A stretch of DNA of 64,000 nucleotides from Bifidobacterium gallicum DSM 20093 = LMG 11596 (GCF_000741205.1 NZ_JGYW01000009.1:1-64000); one strand, 5' to 3'. Numbered from the stretch's first letter, positions 42,976-53,009 are shown. A program made the numbers and translations. Notes: generated from the sequence alone by a model not told the origin.

Positions 42976-45900
42976 TTACTTGCTCGCGCGCTCCTTGTGT
43001 GCCTTCTTCGCGGCCGCAATCATGAGCTTGATGCGGTTAAGCTGGTTGGCTTCCGACGCGCCCGGATCGTAATCGATCGACACGATGTTGGCTTGCGGAT
43101 GCAAACGGCGGATTTTGCCGAACATGCCGCGTCCCGTCACATGGTTGGGCAGGCATGCGAACGGCTGCGCGCAAATCACGTTCGGGCAGCCTGATTCGAT
43201 GAGTTCAAGGATTTCGGCTGTCAGCAGCCATCCCTCACCGGCCTGCACGCCGATTGACGTCACCTCAGCCGCCTTGCGCACGAGCTCTTCCATCGGCATA
43301 TCGTTCGTGAACTTGCCGTTCGACGTGTCAATCGCCTTGCGGATCGGCCCCATATACAGGTCGATGGCCTTGCGCATCGCCGCATAGAGCGTGGGGTTGC
43401 CGCCCGTGCCGAGATGTTCCTCATTCCAGTCGCGAATATATGGTCGCGTCGTCATGAATTCCACGATGCCTGGCACCACGGCTTCACAATCCTGCGATTC
43501 GATCACGTCGACCACATGGTTGTTGGCGTCCGGCTGGTACTTGACGAGAATCTCGCCGACCACGCCCACGCGCACCTTGCGTGGCACATCCTTGAGCGGC
43601 AGCGAGTCGAAACTGCGCACGATTGCTTTGGCGAGTTTGGCATAGGGCAGGTAGCCGATGCCGTACACGCGTTTGGCCGTGGCCGAGTATCCGTGATGCT
43701 CGAGTGTTTCGCGCACGATCGTGTTCCAGCGTTCATACAGCCGGTTGGCCGCTCCTGGTGTCTGCTCGTAGGGCCGCACGCGGTACAGGCACTTCATCAG
43801 CAAGTCGCCGAGAATCAGTGATTTGGCCACGCGGTGCAGCAACGGCACGGTTGGCATGAATCCCGGGTTATCTTCCAACCCTTGAGTCGAGATGGCCAGC
43901 ACGGGAATCTGCGGGTACCCGGCATCGATCAGCGCCTTGCGGATCAGGCCGAAGTAGTTCGTGGCTCGGCACATGCCGCCCGTTTGTGTAATCACAAGCG
44001 CTGTGGTATCGGGATCGTACTTGCCGCTTTCAATGGCCGCGATTAGCTGGCCGACGACCATGATCGCCGGATAACACGCGTCATTGTTGACGTATTTGAG
44101 TCCCGTTTCCACGTCCGAATGTTCGGCGACGCGCAGCACGTCCATTTTGTATCCGCTCGCGCGCACTGCCGACTCGACGAACTCGAAGTGGATCGGGCTC
44201 ATCTGCGGCGCCACAATCGTGTGCGTCTTCTTCATGCCCTTTTCAAACTTCGCGCGCTTCGCATAGTTCGACAGCGTCGCCTGGTTGCGTTTCTTCGGTT
44301 TCGCAGCATTCTTGCGCTGTCCCATCACGGCATCGAGCATGGCTTGCCGTCCGGCTGTTGGAGCCTGTGTGCCCGTCTTGCGGAACTGCATCTCGGTTTG
44401 CGTCGGTTCTTGTTGTATTTCCGTGGCGACTTCGCCGGTGGCGTTCCCACCTGTCGCAGGTGCGGAAATCATACTGGAACCACCAGCGTTACGCTCGCGT
44501 TCCTCCACAGCGGCCTTGAGCGAACGCAACCGAATTTTTGCGGCGCCAAGGTTCGACACTTCGTCAATCTTGAGCAGTGTATAAACGTCGGCCTTGTCGG
44601 CGAGAATTTCAGCGACCTGGTCGGTCGTGATTGCGTCGAGGCCGCAGCCGAACGAGTTGAGTTGCACCATTTCCAAACCTGGGTAGGACGCCACGAAATT
44701 GGCGGCCGTGTACAAGCGCGAATGGTAAGCCCACTGGTTCGTGACGCGCAGTGGCATCTTCGTGAGCGTACGGTCACCCACGTGGCGGAAGCCCGCGGAA
44801 TCCTTGACGCGAGGGTCGGCCTCCCCTTCGGCAAGGAATGCCGAAAGATTGAGCTTGTCCGACGGGTCGAGACCGCAGATCGAGTCTTCCGACAACACCA
44901 CCATGCCAAGGCTGCAGATTGTTTCAGGAATACCGTGGTTGACTTCCGGATCGACGTGGTAGGGGCGACCGGCCAGCACGATGCCGCGGCAGTCGTGTTC
45001 CTTCATGTAAGCCAGCGCACGCAAGCCTTCCATTTGCACGTCGTGTTTGAACACTTTGTCTTCAGCGTAAGCGGCGTCGACGGCCGCTTGTGCTTCTTCG
45101 AGCGTGACGTTGGCCCAGCTGAACTCGTCAACGATACGTTGGGCCATGAGCTCATGGTTGGCGAGGTTGAAGTAGGGGCGCATGTAACGCACGGACTCGT
45201 CACGCAACTCAGGCATGTTGGCGCCGATGACGACCGGATAATTGGCCACAACCGGGCAGTTGTAGTGGTTGTCGTCGTGGTCGACGAGATGTTCCTCGTA
45301 GCTCACGCACGGGTAGAAAATCGTGGTGATGCCTTTGTTGAGCAACCATTTGACGTGGCCGTGCACGAGTTTGGCCGGATAACAAATGTTTTCGGAGGCG
45401 ATGGATTCAATACCCGTTTCGAACAGTTCATGGCTGGAACGGCCCGACACCACGACTTTGAAACCGAGGTTGGTCAGCAGCGTGAACCAGAACGGGTAGT
45501 TCTCGTACATATTGAGCACGCGTGGGATGCCGATTTCGCCGCGCGTGGCTTTTTTGTCGGTCAGACGGCGGTAGGCGAACGCGCGCTTGTATTTGTAATC
45601 AAACAGGTTGGGCCGGTCGCTGCGCTTACGTTTGGCGTCGCCGCCGCGTTCGCAACGGTTGCCCGTGACGTAACGTGAACCGTCCTGGAACGTCGTGATT
45701 GTGAGTTTGCAATGGTTTTGGCACAGTTTGCAAATGTCACGTTCTGAACTCATTGACAGGGTATCGAGTTCTTCACCATGCACGAGGTTTGATGCCGTGT
45801 GTTCCACAACTTCACCCGTGGCCGGATCAGTGATCGTGATGCGGCGTTCGTTGACGGCATCATGATCGACGCCTTGCGAATCGGTGTCGTCGGCCACATC

Positions 45901-47793
45901 GTCGTAGTGCATGCGGGCTGTGAGGGCTGCACCATACGCACCCATGAGGCCCGCGATGTTCGGGCGTGTGACGTTGCGTTCAGTCAATAGTTCGAAAGCG
46001 CGCAACACGGCGTCGTTGAGGAACGTGCCGCCTTGCACGACGACCGTGTCGCCGAGTTCGCCCGAGTCGCGCAGTTTGATGACTTTGTAGAGCGCGTTGC
46101 GCACGACTGAATAGCATAGGCCTGCAGCGATGTCTTCAATCGATGCGCCTTCTTTTTGCGCTTGTTTGACCGACGAGTTCATGAACACGGTGCAGCGTGA
46201 ACCCAAGTCCACGGGATGCGTGGAGTTCAACGCGGCTTGCGTGAATTCCTCAATCGTCAAACCCATCGATAACGCGAAAGTTTGCAGGAATGAACCGCAG
46301 CCCGACGAGCAGGCTTCGTTGACGGCAATCGAGTCAATGACGCCATCGTTGACGGCCAGGTATTTCATGTCTTGTCCGCCGATGTCGATGACGGCGGTGA
46401 CGCCGGGGCTGACCATTTCAGCACCGCGATAATGCGCCATGGTTTCCACAACGCCTTCGTCCAAATGCAAGCCGGTTGTGATCAGACCTTCCCCGTAGCC
46501 TGTGGCGCAGGAGCGTGCGATCCAAGCAGTGTCGGGCAGTTCGTTTTGGATGTGGCGCACAATGTCAACAGCCGCGGTCAATGGCGAGCCGTCATTGGTT
46601 GCGTAACTGGACCAGACAATTTCACGGTCGTCATTAACGAGCGTGGCTTTGATTGTGGTCGAGCCGGCGTCAATGCCAAGGAAATGCGGACCTGTAGCAC
46701 CTTCAAGCGTGTTGACATGCACATGTTCACGATGATGCCGTTCGTCGAATGCCGCACGGTCCTGAGGCGTGGGGAACAGTGGCGGCATCGTTTGCGTGTT
46801 GATCGGCTGGGCGCTCACGTCGTCCAGCTTGGCGATAATCTGCTCGATTGGTTGCGTTTCGAAATGCTGGCCTTCTTCAAGCATGTCGGGGTCGCCCACA
46901 ATCAGCGCGGCGCCATAGGCGACGTACAGATGCGCGTCGGTCGGCGTCACGAACTCATCCACTTTGCCGTCGAGCGCACGGTGGAACGCTTCGCGCAGTT
47001 CCGACATGAAGAACAACGGGCCACCCAGGAACACGACGGTGCCATGGATCGGACGTCCTGAAGCCAAGCCAGCGATGGTCTGCGTGGCGACGGCCGTGAA
47101 AATCGAAGCGGCCAAATCAGGTTTGGCAGCGCCGTCGTTGATCAGTGGCTGCAAATCGGTTTTGGCGAACACACCGCATCGGGATGCGATCGGATAGAGC
47201 GTGTTGTATTGCTTGGCCATGTCATTAAGGCCTGCCGCATCGGTGTCAAGCAGCGTGCTCATCTGGTCGATGAACGCACCCGTGCCACCTGCGCATGAAC
47301 CGTTCATGCGCTGTTCAGGCGTGGGCTTCAAATACGTGATTTTTGCGTCTTCACCGCCAAGCTCAATGATCACGTCGGCTTGCGGATATTCCACATCAAT
47401 CGCACAGGTTTCAGCCATGACTTCCTGCACGAACGGCACATGCAACGAATCAGCCAGCGCCAAACCGCCCGACCCAGTGATTGCCAAGCGCACGGGTTCG
47501 TTGCCCTTGCCGAGTTCTTGCAACCGCTGCTGAATGTCCACGAGCAATCCTTGCATCGTGGCGCGCACGTTCGCATGATGGCGGCGATAATCGCTGAATA
47601 GTGTGGAGTCCAACGCGTCGGATTCGTCCAACACCACGGCTTTGACCGTGGTTGAACCGATGTCAAGACCAATACGGATGCCGGGGTGTGCGCTGGGTTG
47701 ACCGGCTGCCACTTGCACCTGTGCTAGCGGCTGTTCACTCTGGCCGCTTGGTTCTGCCGGTGACATAGTCGTCTGTGCCATGTTGCTGACCAC
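42976..47793 (-). CDS. Acyl-CoA dehydratase activase fusion (HgdC-like ATPase with HgdA/B-like region)
   Basis: 1,605 residues from GTG 47793, which has GAGGAG eight bases upstream (ATG 47781 is the alternative). Two BadF/HgdC-type ATPase domains lie in tandem: IGLDIGSTTVKAVVLDE and FLGIDAGSTTIKATLVND, each followed by a Cys motif (GSCAGGTGAFIDQM; CSSGCGSFLQTFALSMG) that would bridge a 4Fe-4S cluster. A CKLCQNHCKLTI...CERGG segment follows. The second half resembles the 2-hydroxyacyl-CoA dehydratase subunits (DUF2229 and related). In separate form such activases inject an electron into the dehydratase at the cost of ATP. Here all parts are on one chain. The substrate is unknown; oxygen sensitivity is expected. 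Confidence 0.85.
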   Translation of the reverse strand: MVSNMAQTTMSPAEPSGQSEQPLAQVQVAAGQPSAHPGIRIGLDIGSTTVKAVVLDESDALDSTLFSDYRRHHANVRATMQGLLVDIQQRLQELGKGNEPVRLAITGSGGLALADSLHVPFVQEVMAETCAIDVEYPQADVIIELGGEDAKITYLKPTPEQRMNGSCAGGTGAFIDQMSTLLDTDAAGLNDMAKQYNTLYPIASRCGVFAKTDLQPLINDGAAKPDLAASIFTAVATQTIAGLASGRPIHGTVVFLGGPLFFMSELREAFHRALDGKVDEFVTPTDAHLYVAYGAALIVGDPDMLEEGQHFETQPIEQIIAKLDDVSAQPINTQTMPPLFPTPQDRAAFDERHHREHVHVNTLEGATGPHFLGIDAGSTTIKATLVNDDREIVWSSYATNDGSPLTAAVDIVRHIQNELPDTAWIARSCATGYGEGLITTGLHLDEGVVETMAHYRGAEMVSPGVTAVIDIGGQDMKYLAVNDGVIDSIAVNEACSSGCGSFLQTFALSMGLTIEEFTQAALNSTHPVDLGSRCTVFMNSSVKQAQKEGASIEDIAAGLCYSVVRNALYKVIKLRDSGELGDTVVVQGGTFLNDAVLRAFELLTERNVTRPNIAGLMGAYGAALTARMHYDDVADDTDSQGVDHDAVNERRITITDPATGEVVEHTASNLVHGEELDTLSMSSERDICKLCQNHCKLTITTFQDGSRYVTGNRCERGGDAKRKRSDRPNLFDYKYKRAFAYRRLTDKKATRGEIGIPRVLNMYENYPFWFTLLTNLGFKVVVSGRSSHELFETGIESIASENICYPAKLVHGHVKWLLNKGITTIFYPCVSYEEHLVDHDDNHYNCPVVANYPVVIGANMPELRDESVRYMRPYFNLANHELMAQRIVDEFSWANVTLEEAQAAVDAAYAEDKVFKHDVQMEGLRALAYMKEHDCRGIVLAGRPYHVDPEVNHGIPETICSLGMVVLSEDSICGLDPSDKLNLSAFLAEGEADPRVKDSAGFRHVGDRTLTKMPLRVTNQWAYHSRLYTAANFVASYPGLEMVQLNSFGCGLDAITTDQVAEILADKADVYTLLKIDEVSNLGAAKIRLRSLKAAVEERERNAGGSSMISAPATGGNATGEVATEIQQEPTQTEMQFRKTGTQAPTAGRQAMLDAVMGQRKNAAKPKKRNQATLSNYAKRAKFEKGMKKTHTIVAPQMSPIHFEFVESAVRASGYKMDVLRVAEHSDVETGLKYVNNDACYPAIMVVGQLIAAIESGKYDPDTTALVITQTGGMCRATNYFGLIRKALIDAGYPQIPVLAISTQGLEDNPGFMPTVPLLHRVAKSLILGDLLMKCLYRVRPYEQTPGAANRLYERWNTIVRETLEHHGYSATAKRVYGIGYLPYAKLAKAIVRSFDSLPLKDVPRKVRVGVVGEILVKYQPDANNHVVDVIESQDCEAVVPGIVEFMTTRPYIRDWNEEHLGTGGNPTLYAAMRKAIDLYMGPIRKAIDTSNGKFTNDMPMEELVRKAAEVTSIGVQAGEGWLLTAEILELIESGCPNVICAQPFACLPNHVTGRGMFGKIRRLHPQANIVSIDYDPGASEANQLNRIKLMIAAAKKAHKERASK

Positions 47794-48242
47794 GCGCTGC
47801 ACTCCTCTTCCCTCTTCACCCCCGCAAACTTCCGATTCGCATCGGGCAGGGTACTGAAAGAACCACTTTACTGGATATAGCGCCCAACACAAGACCTTAT
47901 ATCACCGTGCAATGGCGATAAATGTCACTATTTGAAGCACAACATGAGGGTATGGGGGTGACATGTCGCGAGCAGCGAAATGCGTTGTTTCTATTCGAAT
48001 CGCGCATCTGACCCACGGTTGGAGGGTATAACAGCAATGGCAACCATTTGGCGCTTCCTTGAGATGTTTGACATGCCGCGCATTCATGGACCATGCACCC
48101 AACCTCCAGCAAATTCCAACATTCGCAATCGTATAGTGCCAACAACGGTGCATGACAGCGGGGGGGCTGCCATGCACCGCTCTTCCCGCCGAGCCCTCTC
48201 CCCCGTTCATATGAGGTTGGGCGGGAACAAGGAAAGGAAGCT
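47794..48242. other. Divergent intergenic region
   Basis: These 449 bp separate the divergent activase gene and the first paralogue. A TATATC/TATATA-like stretch lies near 47874-47905. No gene or RNA is recognised. Confidence 0.35.
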
Positions 48243-48800
48243 ATGGCTGTGGTGACATTCACTGAAGCTGATTACACGCGTTTTCGCGCCATGCTGCGCT
48301 TCTTTGTGCAGCAGGCGGATGCCGATGAACAACAAGGACACGTGGACCAACCCGCCGTGTATCCCGATGACAACGGTGAGTTTTGCAAGCATTACGATGT
48401 GCAGCCCGACCTGTTCATGTATCCGGGCAACCTCAACTATGGCGTGCATCTGAGCTTGCGCGGCAAGTTCGGCACGTCAGCTTCCACATACATGAACATT
48501 TGGGACACGTGGATTGTGATTGAACCAGTCTTCACGGGTGAAGGCAAAGACCGTCGCGTCACGGCCTTGCGTACCGGGTTGAAAGCAGATGCCGGATTCG
48601 CAACCACAGAAGAATTGCCGTCGCCTGACGAATTGACGTTCACGTTGGACCAACTTGATTTGAACGGCGCGATGGAACAACTGCCGAACGAGCACGTCAA
48701 GCAGATGCTTGACCTTGACTGGCAGCTATTGCGACTGCATTTGCAGCACAAGATTGAACGGCGCAAAGAAGAGCAGCTGAACGAAGCCGACCGTTTCTAA
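48243..48800 (+). CDS. Member A of a tandem three-gene family, function unknown
   Basis: 185 residues from ATG 48243, with AAGGAAAGG upstream. The N-terminal block FTEADYTRFRAMLRFFVQQAD is shared with the two downstream genes (DYxxFRxxLxFFxxQAD). All three also have an F-x-K-H/R-Y block followed by YPxxxxYxxxF/L and a beta-rich middle. Member A has a longer, basic C-terminal helix (LLRLHLQHKIERRKEEQLNEADRF). There is no signal peptide or membrane helix. I do not recognise the family; the all-soluble alpha-beta-alpha layout suggests a small cytoplasmic binding or chaperone-like domain. Confidence 0.8.
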   Translation: MAVVTFTEADYTRFRAMLRFFVQQADADEQQGHVDQPAVYPDDNGEFCKHYDVQPDLFMYPGNLNYGVHLSLRGKFGTSASTYMNIWDTWIVIEPVFTGEGKDRRVTALRTGLKADAGFATTEELPSPDELTFTLDQLDLNGAMEQLPNEHVKQMLDLDWQLLRLHLQHKIERRKEEQLNEADRF

Positions 48801-48907
48801 CAGCTTCTACCAGCACATCACTCGTATGCCGCCGCCATATGTGAGGGGGCGGCATGGAACACCGGCACGACAAGCCGGCATCAGAAAAATAAAGGAAAGG
48901 AACCCCC

Positions 48908-49408
48908 ATGGCACAGGACAAGCCCACCACCGAAGATTACGGACGTTTCCGCGAGATGCTCGCGTTCTTCACCACCCAAGCAGACAAGAACGCGGATCTG
49001 GGTCGTGTGGAGCAGCCGGCCGACGACGCGAAGGAACTGCTGCAAGTGGAGCAGGCCAACGCTGAATTCTTCAAGCATTACGGCATCAAACGCGAACTCG
49101 TGAAGTATCCGAACGAGATGAACTACCACATCACGTTCGGCACTGACGAGCATTTCGGCACGCCGGAAAGCACGTATCTGAACGTGGCCGATACGCGCGT
49201 CATGCTGGTTCCTTCTTTTGAAAACGGCCATATCACGGGCTTCCAGTCCACGATTGTGGCGGAAAACGGCGATAAGCCGGCCACGTCGCGTTACGCCACC
49301 GTGCATGACCTCAAGCTTGACGCCGAGGGTGAGCCGGACGCAGCGCTCAAAGAACTGTTCGACCATCAGGAAGAGCTGCTGGCCACCGTGCGCGAGCTGC
49401 AGGCCTGA
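48908..49408 (+). CDS. Member B of the tandem family, function unknown
   Basis: 166 residues from ATG 48908, with AAAGGAACC upstream. It shares DYGRFREMLAFFTTQADKNAD, AEFFKHYGIKRELVKYPNEMNYHITFGTD and PSFENGHITGFQSTIVAE with member C at about half of aligned positions, and less with member A. The C-terminus is DAALKELFDHQEELLATVREL. The gap to member A is 107 bp and a strong terminator follows at 49493, so A and B may be one transcript. Confidence 0.85.
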   Translation: MAQDKPTTEDYGRFREMLAFFTTQADKNADLGRVEQPADDAKELLQVEQANAEFFKHYGIKRELVKYPNEMNYHITFGTDEHFGTPESTYLNVADTRVMLVPSFENGHITGFQSTIVAENGDKPATSRYATVHDLKLDAEGEPDAALKELFDHQEELLATVRELQA

Positions 49409-49492
49409 ACCGAGCCATATCCGCTAAATCAAAGCGTTTTTTCGAGTAAGGCGCCGCAGGGCGCTGCCGGCGATCTGGAACACCGGTACACA

Positions 49493-49527
49493 ACATCCCA
49501 CAAGTCTCCCCTCTTGTGGGATGTTTT
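49493..49527 (+). terminator. Strong terminator after members A and B
   Basis: ACATCCCACAAG (49493-49504) pairs perfectly with CTTGTGGGATGT (49513-49524), followed by TTTTAT. Confidence 0.92.
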
Positions 49528-49911
49528 TATGCGCCGTAAGGGGTGGAAGATCTGGGATGCAGGCGAAGTGGGCTGCGAGGACTGGGACCGGTGCTCTGAC
49601 ACGATGCTATGCAGGGTGCGCCGTCAGCGAATGTCGTGAACATGGTCAGGATTCCCCCAACCGGGCGTTCCTCGTCAAACGCCATGAGGCAGTAGGGATT
49701 ATTCCCGCGTCGATACCCTCGTGAGAGCTGTGCGCAATTGGACAAATACCCTCGATGCATGGTTCTTTGGGCGGGCTTTCAGCACACTTTGAACATCGCG
49801 GATTTGACTCGTAATCAACAGGTTCGGCAATCTACCGGGCCCTAGGACATGATTGAACCGGCATCCAGCCGGCAACGCCGCTCGATGCGACGCAGGAAAG
49901 GATTGGCAGAC
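49528..49911. other. Intergenic region with a possible acetyltransferase relic
   Basis: A minus-strand stretch near 49610-49750 reads SRGYRRGNNPYCLMAFDEERPVGG then ILTMF, reminiscent of a GNAT core strand (PYxLxAFDxxRPVGGIL), but it is short and open at both ends. The promoter of member C should lie here. Confidence 0.3.
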
Positions 49912-50448
49912 ATGGCATTCGCAACACCAACTGCAACTGATTACGAGAACTTCCGCACACTGCTGGCATTCTTCGTCAAGCAGGCCGATTTCAACGAGCG
50001 CATGGATCACGTTGATGGCCCGAACAGCAACGACACGGTGCAGGCCGACATTGATGCCGCTCACGCCGAGTTCTTCAAGCGTTATGGCATCAGTGAAGAC
50101 ATCATCCACTACCCGAACGGTCTGGAATACCACATCCTGTTCGGCACCGACACGTTCAGCGAACCTGAAGAGAACGTTGCCCAGGGCACTGCCACCACCA
50201 CCGAGATCGACATTCCTCAGACCCCGATCGCTCTGACTCCGTCGTTCGACGACAACAAGCAGATCACGGCGTTCACCTCGCAGATTGTTGAAGAGGACCA
50301 GCGCACGGGCGACTTCAAGGACATTGATCCATTCACCGCAACCGTTGCCGACCTTGACCTCGAAGGCAAGGGCGAGCCGACCGAAGCTCTGAAGAGCCTG
50401 CTGGACCACCAGGAGAAGCTGTTCGAGACCTGGAAGGCCAACCACTGA
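49912..50448 (+). CDS. Member C of the tandem family, function unknown
   Basis: 178 residues from ATG 49912 with AGGAAAGGA upstream; an in-frame ATG at 49849 adds a basic unconserved leader. Shared blocks: TDYENFRTLLAFFVKQADFNE, AEFFKRYGISEDIIHYPNGLEYHILFGTD and PSFDDNKQITAFTSQIVEE. It has an extra acidic loop (EPEENVAQGTATTTEIDIP) compared with member B. The C-terminus SLLDHQEKLFETWKANH matches member B's DHQEELL. It is separated from B by a terminator, so it has its own transcript. Confidence 0.85.
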   Translation: MAFATPTATDYENFRTLLAFFVKQADFNERMDHVDGPNSNDTVQADIDAAHAEFFKRYGISEDIIHYPNGLEYHILFGTDTFSEPEENVAQGTATTTEIDIPQTPIALTPSFDDNKQITAFTSQIVEEDQRTGDFKDIDPFTATVADLDLEGKGEPTEALKSLLDHQEKLFETWKANH

Positions 50449-50548
50449 TTGTGAAGTTGTTTGGTCAATATGACTGAATAACGCTTCTACCCATCGCAGG
50501 TGCCCCGATTCCTTGCATACAGGAGTCGCACCTGCGTATTGCAGACCA

Positions 50549-50947
50549 ATGTTCACGGTATTTCAGCACTGGCTTCAGGTAAGACATATTCATGACGAAT
50601 GCATGGAGCTGCTGCGCACCTGCGTGAACAGTGATGTTGAAATGATGATCGCCGTGTCCTCACTGAAAGACACTTATTACATTCTCGCGAAACGATACGG
50701 AGAGAGTTTTGCGCGACAGACCGTCGCCGAGTTGCTTGATTTATTTGATGCGCAACCACTACTCGTTGCCTATGCGCGCACAGCGGCTGTCAGTAATGAA
50801 TCCGACTTTGAAGATGGTCTCGTACGCGCTCTGGCAGAATCATTGCGCTGTGATGCGATTGTGACCCGAGACGCAACAGCTTTCCAGAACTCTGCCATTG
50901 CTCACTGTGCTCCGCTAGCTTTTGTAGAGCATCTGAACAATTTATGA
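50549..50947 (+). pseudogene. PIN-domain (VapC-like) fragment lacking its N-terminus
   Basis: The frame is open from a TTG at 50513; ATG 50549 is the first Met with family-like sequence (HIHDECMELLRTC). SSLKDTYYILAKRYG, SNESDFEDGLVRALAESLRCD and AIVTRDATAF are the PIN middle and C-terminus. The first strand with the catalytic D-x-N is missing and no partner antitoxin gene is seen. It is the second copy of the fragment at 28267-28584. Confidence 0.65.
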
Positions 50948-51121
50948 CGATCGACACAAGATGCAATACACGTGATTCCCGAGTCTCCACTGGAGATGAG
51001 GGCAGACGTATTTGCTACGAGTCATTGAGGGATGGGAAGGAACGGGGAAGGACAGAAGGGGTTGCAACCAGCTGACTTCCTGATTTGTTTTCTACTGTTT
51101 TCTTATGCTATCATATGTTGC

Positions 51122-51721
51122 ATGAAAGTACGTGATTGGGCGGGGTTGGAGCATTTCAACCCGCAGACGGTGTGGAAGTGGTGTCGCGAGGGCACGATGC
51201 CGGACCGTGTGACGGTGGAGCGTTCCCCGTCCGGCGCGTACATGATTTACGACCCGAAATACGAAACCGCCTCGAGGGTTCCCGTGGATTCGGGGTCGTT
51301 GCGGACGGTGTGCTATGCGCGGGTATCGTGCGCCGACCAGAAGGCGGATTTGCAGCGTCAGGCCGACCGTCTCAAGGCGTTCGCCATCGGCATGGGCGTT
51401 GAACATCCCGAAGTGGTCATGGAAACCGGGTCGGGGATGAATGACAAGCGGCGCAAGCTCAACCGCTTGCTGGCCGACCCGACCGTTGGCACGATAATCG
51501 TGGAGCATCGTGACCGGCTCGCCCGCATGAACGCCGGACTGGTCGAATCCGCGTTGAAGGCGCAGGGGCGTCGCGTCATCGTCGTGGACGACACGGAACT
51601 GGACGACGACTTGGTGCGCGACATGACTGAAGCGCTGACCTCGTTCTGTGCGCGCCTGTACGGGCGTCGTGCCGCGAAACACAAGGCGCAGGCCGCGTTG
51701 AAGGCGGCGCATGATGCTTAA
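51122..51721 (+). CDS. tnpA: IS607 family serine recombinase TnpA
   Basis: 199 residues from ATG 51122; the frame from 51032 lacks homology. The helix-turn-helix (MKVRDWAGLEHFNPQTVWKWCREG) is followed by the resolvase domain with nucleophile Ser in CYARVSCADQKADLQRQ, plus SGMNDKRRKL and IVEHRDRLAR. It shares only the core motifs with the TnpA at 1341-1940, so the two elements are distinct lineages. It ends overlapping tnpB (ATGATGCTTAA). Confidence 0.93.
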   Translation: MKVRDWAGLEHFNPQTVWKWCREGTMPDRVTVERSPSGAYMIYDPKYETASRVPVDSGSLRTVCYARVSCADQKADLQRQADRLKAFAIGMGVEHPEVVMETGSGMNDKRRKLNRLLADPTVGTIIVEHRDRLARMNAGLVESALKAQGRRVIVVDDTELDDDLVRDMTEALTSFCARLYGRRAAKHKAQAALKAAHDA

Positions 51722-52976
51722 GGGAATCAAGGTCAGGCTCGACCCTACGCCAAGTCAGGAGCGGATGTTGCTGTCGCATGCGGGTGCGGCGCGGTTCGCC
51801 TACAATTTCATGCTCGGCATGGTCAAAGCGGCCATCGCGGGCCGTGTCGGCTGGTTCGTCTGGTCGAAGGCGCAACTGCGGCGCGTCTGGAACTCGTGGA
51901 AGCCGGAGGTTGCGCCGTGGTCGGCCGGGAACTCGAAGGAAGCGTACTCGTATGGCGTTGAATGCCTCGCCAATGCGTTGAAGAACTGGGCGGACTCGAA
52001 AAACGGCAAGCGCAAGGGCCGCAAGGTAGGGTTCCCGAAGTACCGGACACGTTCCAGGCACATGAAGTTCGCGTACACCACCGGCAGCTTCGGGCTTATC
52101 AAGGGCGACCCGAAGGCGCTGAAGCTGCCGAGGATTGGCCGCGTCCACTGCTTCGAGGACATGGAGAAGCGCGTCGGCGACGGCAGGGTGTTGCGCATGA
52201 CCGTCTCGTACTGTGCGGGAGCATGGTATGCGTCGCTGACTGTCGAATACCCCGACCCCGTGGTTGCGAAGAAGACTGACGGCGGGACGGTCGGCATCGA
52301 CCTTGGCATCAAGACCCTCGCCACCTGCTCGGACGGCACCGTCATCGACAACCCGAAACACTACAAGCGCAACGAACGCAAGCTGCGCAAGGCCAGCAAA
52401 CGGCTCTCCCGCCGCGTGCAGGGGTCGAACCGCTGGAAGAAAGCGCTGCTCGCTGTGCAGAAAGCCCAAGCGAAGACAGCCGCACAGCGGCAGGACGCCA
52501 TCAACCATGCGACGACGATGATTGCCACAACGTATGACACCATCGTCATCGAGGACCTGAACGTGGCGGGCATGAAACGCAACCGCCATCTCGCCAAGGC
52601 CATCTCCGATGCCGCGTTCGGAGAGTTCCGACGCCAGCTCGCCTACAAATGCCTCAACAGCGGGGCTACGCTCATCGTGGCCGACCGCTGGTACCCATCC
52701 TCGAAAACATGCAGCAGGTGCGGGACGGTGAAAGCCAAACTGTCCCTCGCGGACCGCGTGTTTGTCTGCGACAACCTGTCATGCGACTACGCCCGTGAGG
52801 GCGTGGACCGTGACTGGAACGCCGCCGTCAATCTTGAACACTACGTCGCCCCGAGTGCCGTGGGAGACGCTAAACGCGCGCGGAGGAACCGTAAGACGAC
52901 CAGCCCACAGCAGGCTGGCAACGCAGGACCCGTTGAAACGCGAACCAAGCAGAACAGCCTCATGGCTGTTTCGTGA
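51711..52976 (+). CDS. tnpB: IS607-type TnpB RNA-guided nuclease, intact
   Basis: 421 residues from ATG 51711 (51714 also possible). The N-terminus MLKGIKVRLDPTPSQERMLLSHAGAARFAYN is canonical. The RuvC triad is complete: Asp in GIDLGIKTL (about 197), Glu in VIEDLNVAGM (about 280) and Asp in GVDRDWNAAVN (about 367), with the zinc finger CSRCG...CDNLSC. It should be an active omega-RNA-guided nuclease that favours retention of the element. The guide would be the sequence directly beyond the right-end hairpin. Confidence 0.94.
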   Translation: MMLKGIKVRLDPTPSQERMLLSHAGAARFAYNFMLGMVKAAIAGRVGWFVWSKAQLRRVWNSWKPEVAPWSAGNSKEAYSYGVECLANALKNWADSKNGKRKGRKVGFPKYRTRSRHMKFAYTTGSFGLIKGDPKALKLPRIGRVHCFEDMEKRVGDGRVLRMTVSYCAGAWYASLTVEYPDPVVAKKTDGGTVGIDLGIKTLATCSDGTVIDNPKHYKRNERKLRKASKRLSRRVQGSNRWKKALLAVQKAQAKTAAQRQDAINHATTMIATTYDTIVIEDLNVAGMKRNRHLAKAISDAAFGEFRRQLAYKCLNSGATLIVADRWYPSSKTCSRCGTVKAKLSLADRVFVCDNLSCDYAREGVDRDWNAAVNLEHYVAPSAVGDAKRARRNRKTTSPQQAGNAGPVETRTKQNSLMAVS

Positions 52977-52986
52977 GTCTTGGAGC

Positions 52987-53009
52987 CTCCCCGCCGCAAG
53001 GCGAGGGAG
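52987..53009 (+). ncRNA. Right-end hairpin, 3' part of the predicted omega RNA
   Basis: CTCCCCGCC and GGCGAGGGAG fold around GCAA just after the tnpB stop. The layout (CCCCGCC-N4-GGCG-x-GGG) resembles the IS200/IS605 right end at 6350-6370. The omega RNA would include the 3' part of tnpB and this hairpin. Confidence 0.55.
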
